DNA from: Chitinophaga agrisoli | Lineage (GTDB): Bacteria; Bacteroidota; Bacteroidia; Chitinophagales; Chitinophagaceae | Assembly: GCF_008386695.1 (NCBI RefSeq) | Contig: NZ_VUOC01000004.1 | Span: 1-64,000, forward strand | Direction: 5' to 3' | Length of the DNA stretch: 64,000 nucleotides | Shown: positions 53,747 through 62,046 of the stretch, in pieces | Layout: each line of letters starts with the position of its first letter | Position numbering within the stretch: the first letter of the stretch is position 1 | Notes under the pieces: model-generated | Databases searched by the model: none | What the model saw: the letters and a program-made list of their open reading frames with translations, nothing else | What the model was told of the DNA's origin: nothing | Position numbers and translations under genes: made by a program

Positions 53747-54557
53747 GTACTCTCTTTTTTATTACGAAACTGGCCATGGGCACCTCCCATACACTGGGGT
53801 GGCCAATGCGGTGGCCGGAATAGCCATCCTCTCCATATGCGGTGCCGTGGTCAGAACAGATGATACAAAAAGTATCCCGTTGCTGCTGTGCAAAAGCATC
53901 CAGCAACAGCGGCAACTGGCTGTCCACATATCGCAACGCCGCTTTATGCGAGTCCAGCGTGTCCGCTGTTTTAACAGGCGTGTGGTAAAAATAATTAGGT
54001 TGATGAATGGCGGATACGTTAATGAACATAAACAGCTGCTGGTTCTTCTGATCGTTGCTGTCCAGTACTTCCACCGCTTTGCTGAATTGGCGCCGGGTGG
54101 CATCCGGATCAGTTACGCCATATGATCTATCCCAGTAGCTTTCCTGGAACAATGCCGGCAGTACGCTGCCCAGGGCGGTTTGTTTATTAAAAAAGCCTAC
54201 GCCGCCAATACAAACGGTGCGGAAACCCATACCGGCAAAACCGGTCACAATATCGGCGGTTTCAAAGACCAGCGTATCTTCCCCGGTGGTCTCGCTGCCT
54301 GCAAACTGCGCTGCAAACAAGCGGGGTGTTTTACCCGGCGTGGCCGGTGTTGGTAAAAAGCCGGCAAAAAAAGCATGGTGCGCCGCATAGGTAAAACTGC
54401 CGGGGGAATGGCATAATTGCCAGCCTTCCGGGCAGTACTGCCTGAAATTGGGCGTTTGGTGATCCCGGAATAATGCAATGGCGGCATCATAGCGTAGGCT
54501 GTCCAGGGTAATGAACAGGATATGCATGTGCCGGGCCAGCTCTTTCATGTTCAACAT
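53730..54557 (-). CDS. STM4013/SEN3800-family hydrolase
   Basis: The protein has an alkaline-phosphatase/sulfatase fold: HILFITLDSLRYDAAI at the N-terminus, a nucleophile region SPGSFTYAAHHAFFAGFLPT, and late metal ligands CSDHGTAYGEDGYSGHRIGH. The start is placed at 54557, where the ATG overlaps the stop of the HAD gene; longer starts up to 54662 would overlap it by more than 100 bp. It is part of the STM4011-4015 cluster. Confidence 0.88.
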   Translation of the reverse strand: MLNMKELARHMHILFITLDSLRYDAAIALFRDHQTPNFRQYCPEGWQLCHSPGSFTYAAHHAFFAGFLPTPATPGKTPRLFAAQFAGSETTGEDTLVFETADIVTGFAGMGFRTVCIGGVGFFNKQTALGSVLPALFQESYWDRSYGVTDPDATRRQFSKAVEVLDSNDQKNQQLFMFINVSAIHQPNYFYHTPVKTADTLDSHKAALRYVDSQLPLLLDAFAQQQRDTFCIICSDHGTAYGEDGYSGHRIGHPSVWEVPMASFVIKKRVHDNIV

Positions 54558-55219
54558 TTCAGCCATTGGTCCAGTGCGGTTATATGATGAATAGTCAGAT
54601 CGGGTGTTACCGCCTGGCCGGTACTGCGGCCCTGCGACACCCAACAGGAAAAAAGCCCGCATTGTTGCGCGGGTCTTATATCATTGGTTAGATCATCGCC
54701 TGTCATCATCGCCTGTTGCGGATGAATAGCAAGTCTTTCCAAGATCGTTGTATAAAAACCGGTAGCTGGTTTTGCCAGCCCCATTTCGCCGGAAATGAAT
54801 ATATGCTCCTCATCAAAGTACCCTATCAACCCACATTGCTGTAGCTTGGCCCGTTGTACCTGGCTGCTGCCGTTACTGGCCAGCACCAGGCGAAAACGCT
54901 GCCGGAGTTTTTCCATCAACTGTAAGACGCCTGGATCCGGCGCCAGGTATTTTAACATGGTTTGCTGGATATATAACAGCAAGGCCGCCGGATCATCTAT
55001 ACCCGTGGTTTGCGTGCCAAACGTGTCCAGCAGCCAGCTACAGAACAGGGTACGGTCTGTATAACCTTCCGCATCCTGTTCCATGATAAGCGCTAATGGA
55101 CAAGGGTGGCCGGCGTGTAGCTGCAACCAGTGTTCCATGGTCTTACGCATGGCCTTGTTACGGTCTGCCAGGGTATTATCCAGGTCAAAGATCAGCGTAT
55201 CAATGGCTGCGCTCAACAT
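54551..55219 (-). CDS. HAD-superfamily hydrolase
   Basis: The 222-residue protein has motif I FDLDNTLADR (Asp11, Asp13), a helical cap, motif II LVLASNGSSQVQRAKL, Lys in EMGLAKPATGFY and motif IV MTGDDLTNDIRPA, so it is a small-molecule phosphatase of the YjjG/REG-2 type. It lies inside the STM4011-4015 operon between the ATP-grasp and hydrolase genes, overlapping both by 7 bp. Salmonella STM4011-4015 has no HAD gene inside, as far as I know. Confidence 0.9.
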   Translation of the reverse strand: MLSAAIDTLIFDLDNTLADRNKAMRKTMEHWLQLHAGHPCPLALIMEQDAEGYTDRTLFCSWLLDTFGTQTTGIDDPAALLLYIQQTMLKYLAPDPGVLQLMEKLRQRFRLVLASNGSSQVQRAKLQQCGLIGYFDEEHIFISGEMGLAKPATGFYTTILERLAIHPQQAMMTGDDLTNDIRPAQQCGLFSCWVSQGRSTGQAVTPDLTIHHITALDQWLKC

Positions 55220-56325
55220 ATAGCCCTGGCCTCCTTTTGCTGTAATGCAGCTGAGAGGCTTGCTTCATAACAGTTTTCATCGTTATGCACCAGCCCGGGT
55301 AAAAGATCGCCAAAGGCATTTACTTCCAATACAAACACGTTAGCGGTGTTGGTCAGCAAAATATCTATTCCCATGTATAATGAGTTGGGAAAGCAGGCGG
55401 CTGTTTGCTCCGCCAGTTGCTGGATCTCCGTTAGTTTTTGTGCGCCGAAGATCGCTATAAGGTCCTGCATATTGCCCCTTTTGTTACCCAGGTGCAGGTT
55501 GGTGATCACCTGTTTACTGGTCCTGAGCACCATATGCCGGGCCTTGCCGGCGATAGCCAGCACGCGTATATCAAAATAACGGTCATGGATAATGGCTTTT
55601 GGCAGCCATTCCTCTACCTGTGCGTTTTCTGAGAGTATAATGTTCATTAGTGCTGCAATATCTGTTTCCCGGTTATAGGTTTGCACTTTCAGGGAATTGT
55701 ACAGCCTGGGGCCATCCGGCGTATGGTGGAGCGCCGCAGAGCTAACCGCCTGTACCTGGCGCCCGTTCCTACGGAAGGCTACTACGCCTGATGCGGAAGA
55801 TGCATGCGCCGGTTTTACAAATACCCGCATGATCCGCTGTTGCTGCATAACCAGTACCAGCTCGTCGTAATTATCTACCGGGGGCAGTATACGCGGCACA
55901 GGTACCTTGTTATTATAGAGATGTTGCTGACAGGCGGGTTTATCAAACATCAGCTTAATATCCTGTACGGTATTCATTACGTGCGCGGTATCTGGTAGCT
56001 GTTGTCTTATCCTGTCCAGCAAACCGCAATAGCCCTTGTACCATGCCTGCAGGTGAATAATAGGGCCTTTTTCATACGGCTCATCGGCGGCGGCGCCCAG
56101 GCCGCGTTCTATCAACAGTTTTCTAACGGCTGTATTTTCTCCGGGAGAATCTATCTTCACAATACTGCCCGGTGTTATGCCGGGCAGTATTGTATTTATA
56201 TGGGTAAGCAGATCTATATAAGGTACAATGGTGATGGTACCATTCAACAATTTAGCGGCCGCTTCGCAGAAGAAAGCGGTGCGCCTGTTTTCCGGGTTCC
56301 CTATGATCACCGCGTCCGTCTTCAT
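55213..56325 (-). CDS. STM4014-family ATP-grasp protein
   Basis: The 370-residue protein shows an ATP-grasp fold: FVKPAHASSASGVVAFRR (nucleotide lysine and loop), YFDIRVLAIAGKARHMVLR and the metal site VFVLEVNAFGDLLPGL. It should ligate a carboxylate to an amine or thiol nucleophile at the expense of ATP. It belongs to the STM4014 family and overlaps the STM4015-like gene by 4 bp. Confidence 0.9.
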   Translation of the reverse strand: MKTDAVIIGNPENRRTAFFCEAAAKLLNGTITIVPYIDLLTHINTILPGITPGSIVKIDSPGENTAVRKLLIERGLGAAADEPYEKGPIIHLQAWYKGYCGLLDRIRQQLPDTAHVMNTVQDIKLMFDKPACQQHLYNNKVPVPRILPPVDNYDELVLVMQQQRIMRVFVKPAHASSASGVVAFRRNGRQVQAVSSAALHHTPDGPRLYNSLKVQTYNRETDIAALMNIILSENAQVEEWLPKAIIHDRYFDIRVLAIAGKARHMVLRTSKQVITNLHLGNKRGNMQDLIAIFGAQKLTEIQQLAEQTAACFPNSLYMGIDILLTNTANVFVLEVNAFGDLLPGLVHNDENCYEASLSAALQQKEARAIC

Positions 56326-57242
56326 TCAGATACCTCTACATAACCACCCATGTCGCTATCGGGTTTTTCCTGATCGTCCAGGTTTATGTTGATACCCAGT
56401 GCAGCTAGTTTTGCCATCATCTCATTGCTGAGGAAATGGTGCCGCAGGTTCAGGAAAGATAAGCCTTTAATGCCGGGGCTGGCCAGCAGGGCTTCTGCGC
56501 CTTTGTCTGTGAGTGTGCCCATGGACATATCCAGTACTTCCAGCTGTTTTAATATGGGTGATTGGGAAATTGCAATAGCAATACCGTCCTGTATTTCGCT
56601 GTCCATTAAGCCCAGGTGTTTCAGCGTTGGGAATTTGCTGCCGGAAATGATGGGTTGCAGATCTTCCACAGTAGAATTAAAGCCATAGTTCTCATCACCC
56701 AGCCAAAGATCCAGCCTTTCCAGTTTAGGCAGCCCTGCATTTATAACATCCGTAAGGGTTGCCGGATGAAAGCCGCCGGTTTCGATGATCAATGTCTGCA
56801 GGTTGGCATGATGCAGGTTGTTAAAGCGCAAACCTTCGCCGCCTCTTACCTGTAAATGTGTTAATTCCGGGTAGGCATTTAACAGGGGGCTTATATCGCT
56901 TTGCTGGATCCAGGAGATCTCGCATTCTTCGTAGGTCATTTCCCCAATGAAAATAGCGCGCAGGCTTTTCAGTTTATCCTTTAAGGTGATCAGCGCGGAT
57001 ATCACTTCTGATGAATCATCGCTGGTATCTGTAACAAACATACCAATGATCAGTTCCTGTACTTCAGCTGCCTTAGGGTCATTGGCGAATTCATCCAGCA
57101 GGGTGGTGATGGCGATTTCTTCATTATCATAACTTACGCTAACCCGGTACACCACGCTTTCGATGTCTGTAAGGGGAGATCCGGAAATGAAATCCTGAAC
57201 CCTTTTGTTCAGGAAGGTGTTGAGGTTGGAGGAAACGGTCAT
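56322..57242 (-). CDS. STM4015-family leucine-rich-repeat protein
   Basis: The 306-residue protein starts with a short N-terminal domain and continues with leucine-rich repeats (LPKLERLDLWLGDENYG, FPTLKHLGLMDSEIQDG, LKQLEVLDMSMGTLTDKG, IKGLSFLNLRHHFLSNE), like the WGR/LRR-type STM4015 family. It has no signal peptide. It heads the operon and may present a substrate to the modifying enzymes downstream; that is inference. Confidence 0.88.
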   Translation of the reverse strand: MTVSSNLNTFLNKRVQDFISGSPLTDIESVVYRVSVSYDNEEIAITTLLDEFANDPKAAEVQELIIGMFVTDTSDDSSEVISALITLKDKLKSLRAIFIGEMTYEECEISWIQQSDISPLLNAYPELTHLQVRGGEGLRFNNLHHANLQTLIIETGGFHPATLTDVINAGLPKLERLDLWLGDENYGFNSTVEDLQPIISGSKFPTLKHLGLMDSEIQDGIAIAISQSPILKQLEVLDMSMGTLTDKGAEALLASPGIKGLSFLNLRHHFLSNEMMAKLAALGININLDDQEKPDSDMGGYVEVSE

Positions 57243-57247
57243 TTTTT

Positions 57248-57283
57248 TTGCCGGTAAATATATACGGTTTTTTTTACCGGCAA
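57248..57283. promoter_or_regulatory. 11-bp inverted repeat just upstream of the STM4015-like start
   Basis: Arms TTGCCGGTAAA (57248-57258) and TTTACCGGCAA (57273-57283) flank a 14-base spacer and end five bases from the ATG. It could be an operator or a leader hairpin that hides the start of the first gene. On the minus strand it is followed by A residues, so it is not an intrinsic terminator. Confidence 0.55.
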
Positions 57284-57418
57284 GAAGAATTTTACTTTAA
57301 GTTTATGGTAAGTTATATATTATTACGTTTTTCCCTATATGAAGAATAAGTGGGAAGTATTATATTGCACCGGTTTTAATGTTACCCATGTTCTGAATGT
57401 TAATCGTCCTATACCTTC

Positions 57419-57682
57419 ATGGCTAAAGATTTTAAAGTGGTCAGCTGCCCCAATTGCGGTAGCGCACATAAGACAGCACTTAAACCTGACTATTTCCGCT
57501 GTGAGAATTGCCAGACTACCTGTTTCCCGGATAGCGACGAAGTCCGTATCCATGTTTACGGCCATCACCAGTCAGCATCCGGCACGTTGGATGTAAAGGA
57601 AGGGCGGCGCGTGGCTATCGCCATCTTTATTGTGATCCTGGGGCTGATGGGCGTTGGGTATTGGCTGGCAACAGCCGGGTAA
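57419..57682 (+). CDS. Zinc-ribbon membrane protein
   Basis: The 87-residue protein has a zinc ribbon (VSCPNCGSAHKTALKPDYFRCENCQTTC) and a C-terminal membrane helix (VAIAIFIVILGLMGVGYWLA). It is divergent from the STM4011-4015 operon. A SHOCT-type motif continues downstream in another frame without a start codon, so this may be the N-terminal part of a gene that was once longer. Confidence 0.75.
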   Translation: MAKDFKVVSCPNCGSAHKTALKPDYFRCENCQTTCFPDSDEVRIHVYGHHQSASGTLDVKEGRRVAIAIFIVILGLMGVGYWLATAG

Positions 57683-57743
57683 TGGCCAATGTATGACAGC
57701 GTAGCATGAAGAAGTTCCTTTACCTGTTTCAAAGCGGGCATAA

Positions 57744-57920
57744 AATGGCGCTTTGTTTGCGGCGGCTAATATAGGGAATGTAACACCATCAGCCGGTGGA
57801 GATGCTGCGGGGAGCAGTATCAAATCAAAGTTAAAGGCGTTAAAGGAACTGTTTGATGAGGGGCTGCTGAATGAGGATGAGTATAAGCAGAAGAAGCAGG
57901 AGTTGATGAAGGAGCTATAG
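57744..57920 (+). pseudogene. SHOCT-domain fragment without a start codon
   Basis: This frame encodes a flexible linker (NVTPSAGGDAAGSS) followed by a full SHOCT motif, KLKALKELFDEGLLNEDEY and KQKKQELMKEL, then a stop. It is preceded by an in-frame stop at 57741 and has no usable start. SHOCT domains usually end zinc-ribbon or membrane proteins, so it is probably the frameshifted tail of the gene at 57419. Confidence 0.6.
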
Positions 57921-57941
57921 CTATTGCTAAAAATAAAATAG

Positions 57942-57978
57942 AAGAAGCCGTCCAGTTGATCTGTGACGGCTTCTTTTG
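57942..57978. terminator. Intrinsic terminator, probably bidirectional
   Basis: A perfect 11-bp stem (57942-57952 with 57965-57975) is flanked by T-rich sequence on the plus strand and A-rich sequence on the other side; it separates the zinc-ribbon gene from the convergent ABM gene. Confidence 0.8.
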
Positions 57979-58008
57979 TTAATTACGTCGGTGCTCCATG
58001 GTTTCCGG

Positions 58009-58302
58009 TCACTTCACTGCCAGCAGGTCCACTTTCTCGATCACCGGTTCTTTAGCCAGCAGTTCCGGGGCATTGGCCATTAGAGCCTGGGCAATCTGTC
58101 CGCCCAGGTGGGCCTCCCGGCCCGCTTCCGCCTCAAAGGTGTCAAAGATGCCAAAGGTGGAAGGGCCCAGTTGGAGGGCAAACCAATGTACGGTTCCGGT
58201 TTCTGCCTGAGCCAGCGGCAATGCGCCCTTTATAAACTCTGCCACTTGCTGCTCCTTGCCCGGTTTGGCCTCGAGCCTTGCCAGCAATGCTAATTTTACC
58301 AT
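58009..58302 (-). CDS. ABM-family putative quinol monooxygenase
   Basis: The 97-residue protein has the dimeric ferredoxin-like ABM fold (LALLARLEAKPGKEQQVAEFI, then WFALQLGPSTFGIFDTF and EAHLGGQIAQALM), like YgiN-type quinol monooxygenases. It is 28 bp downstream of msrA and probably the last gene of the methionine-sulfoxide repair operon. A role in handling reactive quinones or oxidised lipids is a guess from the family. Confidence 0.88.
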   Translation of the reverse strand: MVKLALLARLEAKPGKEQQVAEFIKGALPLAQAETGTVHWFALQLGPSTFGIFDTFEAEAGREAHLGGQIAQALMANAPELLAKEPVIEKVDLLAVK

Positions 58303-58330
58303 GGGTCTGTATTTTTGAAGGTGAAGAAAC

Positions 58331-58990
58331 TTATTTGACCTGGAACTCCGGCTTCATCTTATCGCCCATGGCCAGGGCCAGCTTATGCACTTTGGGGGCT
58401 GATACATACTGGATATAAGACTCATCCGGGTGCAGCCGGTAGTAACCCTGGTGATAGCTTTCTGCCGGGTAAATGACCTTAAATGGCTTTACCTCCGTCA
58501 CGATCTTGTTCTTATAGTGATGCCCGGCATTTACCTTGGCGATCACCTGGTTCAGGATCTCCTTTTCTTCCGGCGTACGGTAAAAGGCTACGGAGCGGTA
58601 GTCTGAGCCTTCGTCCGGTCCCTGGCGGTTAAGTGTGGTAGGATCATGCGCATAAAAGAATGCCTCTGCCAGGGTAGCGTAGCTGATCACGGCGGGGTCG
58701 TAGTATACCTGTACGGATTCCGCATGCCCGGTTTCCTGTGTGCCTACCAGCTCATAGGTAGGCCGTACGGTGGTACCGCCGGCATAACCGGCCACTGTTC
58801 TGTTTACGCCTTTTAGTTCCAGCAGCCCTTCTGAAAGGCTCCAGAAACAGCCGCCGGCAAAAGTAGCTACCTGTTCGCCTTTTTTAGGCGCGGGCAGGTC
58901 TGCAAAATCTTCAGCGCTACGGGCGCTTTGGGCATAGGCGCAGCCAGATGTAAGAGCTACGCCCAGGAGATATATTAATAGCTTTTTCAT
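58331..58990 (-). CDS. msrA: Peptide-methionine (S)-S-oxide reductase, lipoprotein
   Basis: MsrA reduces the S form of methionine sulfoxide. The 219-residue protein has the catalytic Cys48 in FAGGCFW, the Glu and Tyr residues in the YDPAVISYATLAEAFFYAHDPT region and GSDYRSVAFY. An N-terminal signal with lipobox LTSGC (Cys17) places it as an envelope lipoprotein rather than the common cytosolic form. It is 21 bp downstream of msrB. Confidence 0.95.
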   Translation of the reverse strand: MKKLLIYLLGVALTSGCAYAQSARSAEDFADLPAPKKGEQVATFAGGCFWSLSEGLLELKGVNRTVAGYAGGTTVRPTYELVGTQETGHAESVQVYYDPAVISYATLAEAFFYAHDPTTLNRQGPDEGSDYRSVAFYRTPEEKEILNQVIAKVNAGHHYKNKIVTEVKPFKVIYPAESYHQGYYRLHPDESYIQYVSAPKVHKLALAMGDKMKPEFQVK

Positions 58991-59011
58991 TGTTCAACTG
59001 TTTTATTTAGT

Positions 59012-59518
59012 TTATTTAGCGGGGATAAATTTGAATGCGTAGGAGTTCATACAATAGCGTTTGCCGGTAGGCGGGGGGCCGTCATCAAAAACGTGTCCCA
59101 GGTGCAGGCCGGTGCTTTTTTCTACTACTTCGTCCCGTTGCATACCAAAGGAGTTATCACTTACGATCATGATATCATCCGGGTTAATAGGCGCATAAAA
59201 GCTGGGCCAGCCGGTACCGGACTCAAACTTGGTATTGGAGCTGAACAGCGGTTTGCCGGTAGCTGCGCTTACATAGGTGCCCTTTTTATGGTTGTTCCAA
59301 TAGGGATTCTCAAAAGGCCTTTCCGTGCCCTTGTTCACCATGATCTCATAGGCCTCCGGTGATAATACCTTTTTCCAGTAGCTGTCCGGTTTAGCGTCCG
59401 GGAAGTTCTTATTCTGTACGGCGGCCGCCTTGGCGGAATTGTCTGATTGCTGTGCACAGGCCGTGAAGACCAAGAAGGCCATCAGCGGCGCCAGGAAATA
59501 AAGCGATTTCTGTTTCAT
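59012..59518 (-). CDS. msrB: Peptide-methionine (R)-S-oxide reductase, lipoprotein
   Basis: MsrB reduces the R form of methionine sulfoxide. The protein has KFESGTGWPSF, TGLHLGHVFDDGP and the catalytic Cys in KRYCMNSYAF close to the C-terminus. The four zinc-binding cysteines of many MsrB proteins are missing, so it is the zinc-free type. A lipobox (VFTAC) anchors it in the envelope. The start is placed at 59518; an ATG at 59527 is possible. Confidence 0.94.
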   Translation of the reverse strand: MKQKSLYFLAPLMAFLVFTACAQQSDNSAKAAAVQNKNFPDAKPDSYWKKVLSPEAYEIMVNKGTERPFENPYWNNHKKGTYVSAATGKPLFSSNTKFESGTGWPSFYAPINPDDIMIVSDNSFGMQRDEVVEKSTGLHLGHVFDDGPPPTGKRYCMNSYAFKFIPAK

Positions 59519-59591
59519 ATGATGCATGTTTTCTGTTCAATTAGTCGCATGCTACAGACAGTACCTTACAGTTGCTGATTGTAAAGAATTG

Positions 59592-60380
59592 TTAAAGCCC
59601 GGAGTAATAATCATATCCCTGCTCTGCCCAATAATCCGGCGGCCGCTCATTACTAAAGCTAATGGCGCCTATGCGTTTCAGGTTCTTGATACCGTATTTT
59701 ACAGGGATAATAAGTCGCAGGGGCGCTCCGTGCTCCAGCTCCAGGGGCTGGCCATTCATTTCGTAAGCCAGCAGGGTTTGCGGGTGCAGGGCGCTTTCCA
59801 TATCCAGGCCTATATAATACTCGCTATTGGGCGTTTCCATACCTACATATTTCATCCGGGCCTGTTGCTGCAGCCCGAAATGCGCTATAAAGTCCGTGAA
59901 CTTTACGCCGCCCCAATGCTGGATCTGGTCCCAGCCTTCCACGCATTTAAAATCGAAAACGATATCTGTTTTGGGCAGTTTTTTCAGGTCTGCCAGGCTT
60001 AGCTGGAGGGTTTCTTTTTTGTTCTTTACCACGGACAGTTGCCAGCTATCCGGGTTATAATCCTCATCATCTATGCCAATATCGCCGTTTACGCGCACTT
60101 CCTTAGCGGCCATGGATGGGGGGTAGAGTTTTACCTCATGATCATTGCTGAAGATGCGACGGAAAAACAGTTCTGTTTTGTTAAGCGCCCGGCGCAGCGG
60201 TTTGCGGGCGCCGGCGGTAATACCTTCCGCTTCCTCCGGGGCATTGAACAACCATTTCCAGCCGCCAAACATAGCGCCGCCTACTACAAAAAAAGTGGTG
60301 AAAGAGATAAAGTTGCGGCGATTGATCCTTTGTTCTACCGTTAGTTCCTGTTTTTTCTTTTTATTGTTCACTGTTGCCAT
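59592..60380 (-). CDS. MsrP/YedY-like molybdopterin oxidoreductase
   Basis: The protein is a sulfite-oxidase-fold molybdoenzyme. It has a twin-arginine-like signal (INRRNFISFTTFF), the molybdenum-ligating Cys in FKCVEGWDQIQHWGG, and the LEHGAPLRLIIPVKYGIKNLK segment. MsrP repairs methionine sulfoxide in periplasmic proteins with electrons from the quinone pool. It follows the cytochrome b gene with no gap, the expected MsrPQ-type pairing. An ATG at 60392 is an alternative start. Confidence 0.9.
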   Translation of the reverse strand: MATVNNKKKKQELTVEQRINRRNFISFTTFFVVGGAMFGGWKWLFNAPEEAEGITAGARKPLRRALNKTELFFRRIFSNDHEVKLYPPSMAAKEVRVNGDIGIDDEDYNPDSWQLSVVKNKKETLQLSLADLKKLPKTDIVFDFKCVEGWDQIQHWGGVKFTDFIAHFGLQQQARMKYVGMETPNSEYYIGLDMESALHPQTLLAYEMNGQPLELEHGAPLRLIIPVKYGIKNLKRIGAISFSNERPPDYWAEQGYDYYSGL

Positions 60381-60392
60381 TATATAAAACAT

Positions 60393-61061
60393 TTATATGG
60401 TTGGATCCTGTTTATTCACTACTTCAAATCCGGATACTACGGAGCGGAAATTATTCCAGCCGGCCAGTATCACCTGCACAATATGGATCAGGAAAAAGAA
60501 TACATAACCCACGGTTAAAATAAAATGCAGGATCCGGGCTATATGATAGCCGCCACACAGCCAGCATAACCAGTATAACTGCACCGGCTTGTAAATAGCC
60601 AGACCGGTCAGTACGGAACCGATGCCCATAAAGATGATGGCGGTATAGGCCACACGTTGGGCCGCGTTGTACTTACCCTGTGGTGGCATGGTCTTACGCA
60701 GGTGCAGATCGTGCAACAATACCAGCCAGGCTTCTTTAAAGGAGCGGCGGTTGGGCATCAGCTCACGCCATTCGCCGGAGAAGATGGTATACAACACATA
60801 AAAGAAGCCGTTCAGCATAAAAAGCCACATAAACAGGAAATGGAAGGCCATACCTTCCGCCAGCCGCTGCGGAATGTTAAAGAGCTGATAGAACCAGTCC
60901 GGGAAGAAGCGTAGCAGCGTATGCCCGAAAATGGTGATAGTGTATACATCATTAGCCCAATAGATGAGCATGCCGCTCCAGATCATGATGGCCAGCACCG
61001 GGAAGTTGATCCAGTGCGTCCAGCGCATCAGCAGGGAGTGTTTTTCTTTGATCTCTTTCAT
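60393..61061 (-). CDS. Cytochrome b561-type membrane subunit
   Basis: The 222-residue protein has four or more membrane helices with heme-ligand histidines (LLMRWTHWINFPVLAIM, MAFHFLFMWLFMLNG, GYHIARILHFILTVGYVFFFLIHIVQ). It resembles di-heme cytochrome b subunits of formate dehydrogenase and hydrogenase more than the MsrQ family. It would pass electrons from the quinol pool to the adjacent molybdoenzyme. Confidence 0.9.
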   Translation of the reverse strand: MKEIKEKHSLLMRWTHWINFPVLAIMIWSGMLIYWANDVYTITIFGHTLLRFFPDWFYQLFNIPQRLAEGMAFHFLFMWLFMLNGFFYVLYTIFSGEWRELMPNRRSFKEAWLVLLHDLHLRKTMPPQGKYNAAQRVAYTAIIFMGIGSVLTGLAIYKPVQLYWLCWLCGGYHIARILHFILTVGYVFFFLIHIVQVILAGWNNFRSVVSGFEVVNKQDPTI

Positions 61062-61090
61062 ATAGCAGGTTTGATAGCAAAGGCGCCTTA

Positions 61091-61891
61091 TTAAAACACC
61101 GGTATTGCGGCCTTTGTTGCTGCAATTATCCCGCCATTGGCGGGTGTTTGTAAGAATGATATGATCTCCAGGTCGGCGACAGGGATGCCGGCTGGCAGCT
61201 GAATAGTGGCGGCGCCGGTGTCTTTACCATCCAGGGCATAACTGCTGAGTTTGCGCACCACCTGTACATGTGACAAAGTGCGGCCGCTATTTTCACCACG
61301 GCGTACCTGGGTCTGTGCGGCTTTTTGCACTACGGCTACCAACAGGTTGGTCTGCCCGCCCGCCGGCGATACCGTGTACTGCAGGTGCAGCTGCCCTTTA
61401 TCTACCTGCATGGGCGCTACCCGGAGCTGTACATCGGACTGGCGGTCCAGGCTGGTGCTGATCGCCTTGCGTAGAACCTGTTCCTGGGAGCCGATAAGCT
61501 CTTCCCGGCCGTTTACCACGATCTGCGGGGTATATACAGACTTCAGGTGCAGCCAGCCGGCATATTGGTCCTGCCGACTGGAGTAGTCCGCGCTGCTGAA
61601 AACGTCTTTCCAGCCCAGCCGGTTCCAGTAATCTACATGGTAGGCCAATATATATACCGGCTGGTTATTGGTTTCCCGGCTTATCTGGGCCACCAGCTCG
61701 TCTGCCGGCGGACAGCTGGAGCAGCCTTCAGAGGTGAACAGCTCTACCACTGCGAAGCCTTTTTGTTCGCCTGTTATCTTTTTGTTACCGTTTGAGCGCT
61801 GGTAACTGTAGCCCGTTAAGCTGCGGCACAGCAACATCACTGTAAGGACACAGGCGGTTATTAAAAAGAACAATATTGTTTTCACGTTCAC
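61091..61891 (-). CDS. DUF1223 thioredoxin-like secreted protein
   Basis: The 266-residue protein has an N-terminal membrane signal and a thioredoxin-like domain with AVVELFTSEGCSSCPPADELV (Cys57 and Cys60), the hallmark of DUF1223. Members are envelope thiol proteins of unknown reaction. It is the first gene of the Msr operon, just downstream of an ECF-type promoter, which suggests it supplies reducing equivalents to MsrA/MsrB or reacts with oxidants. Confidence 0.92.
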   Translation of the reverse strand: MNVKTILFFLITACVLTVMLLCRSLTGYSYQRSNGNKKITGEQKGFAVVELFTSEGCSSCPPADELVAQISRETNNQPVYILAYHVDYWNRLGWKDVFSSADYSSRQDQYAGWLHLKSVYTPQIVVNGREELIGSQEQVLRKAISTSLDRQSDVQLRVAPMQVDKGQLHLQYTVSPAGGQTNLLVAVVQKAAQTQVRRGENSGRTLSHVQVVRKLSSYALDGKDTGAATIQLPAGIPVADLEIISFLQTPANGGIIAATKAAIPVF

Positions 61892-61908
61892 TGGTTTTTA
61901 ACGGATTG

Positions 61909-61934
61909 GTCGTTTACAAGGCACAAACCTTACA
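61909..61934 (-). promoter_or_regulatory. ECF-type promoter of the Msr operon
   Basis: Read on the minus strand: TGTAAGG (61934-61928), 12 bp, AAACGAC (61915-61909). It is 17 bp upstream of the DUF1223 start and has the same elements and spacing as the two plus-strand sites at 61996 and 62324. Confidence 0.75.
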
Positions 61935-61995
61935 AAAGGTTTTCAAATATTTTGTGACTTCCATCACACCCTCATGAAAAAAGCCTTAACATTTT

Positions 61996-62021
61996 TGTAA
62001 GGATCATTCTGCTGCAACGAC
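61996..62021 (+). promoter_or_regulatory. ECF-type promoter of the anti-sigma-like gene
   Basis: TGTAAGG (61996-62002), 12 bp, CAACGAC (62015-62021), located 25 bp before the ATG at 62047. The match to the other two sites is exact in the -35-like box. Confidence 0.75.
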
Positions 62022-62046
62022 TAGTCATGTAATTAAAAGCAAAGCA

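Larger units (their letters stand above)
57683..58008. other. 326-bp region with SHOCT fragment and terminator
   Basis: Apart from the SHOCT-like fragment (57744-57920) and the hairpin at 57942-57975, nothing coding is seen. A 22-codon frame starting at 57706 ends before the fragment. Confidence 0.5.
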
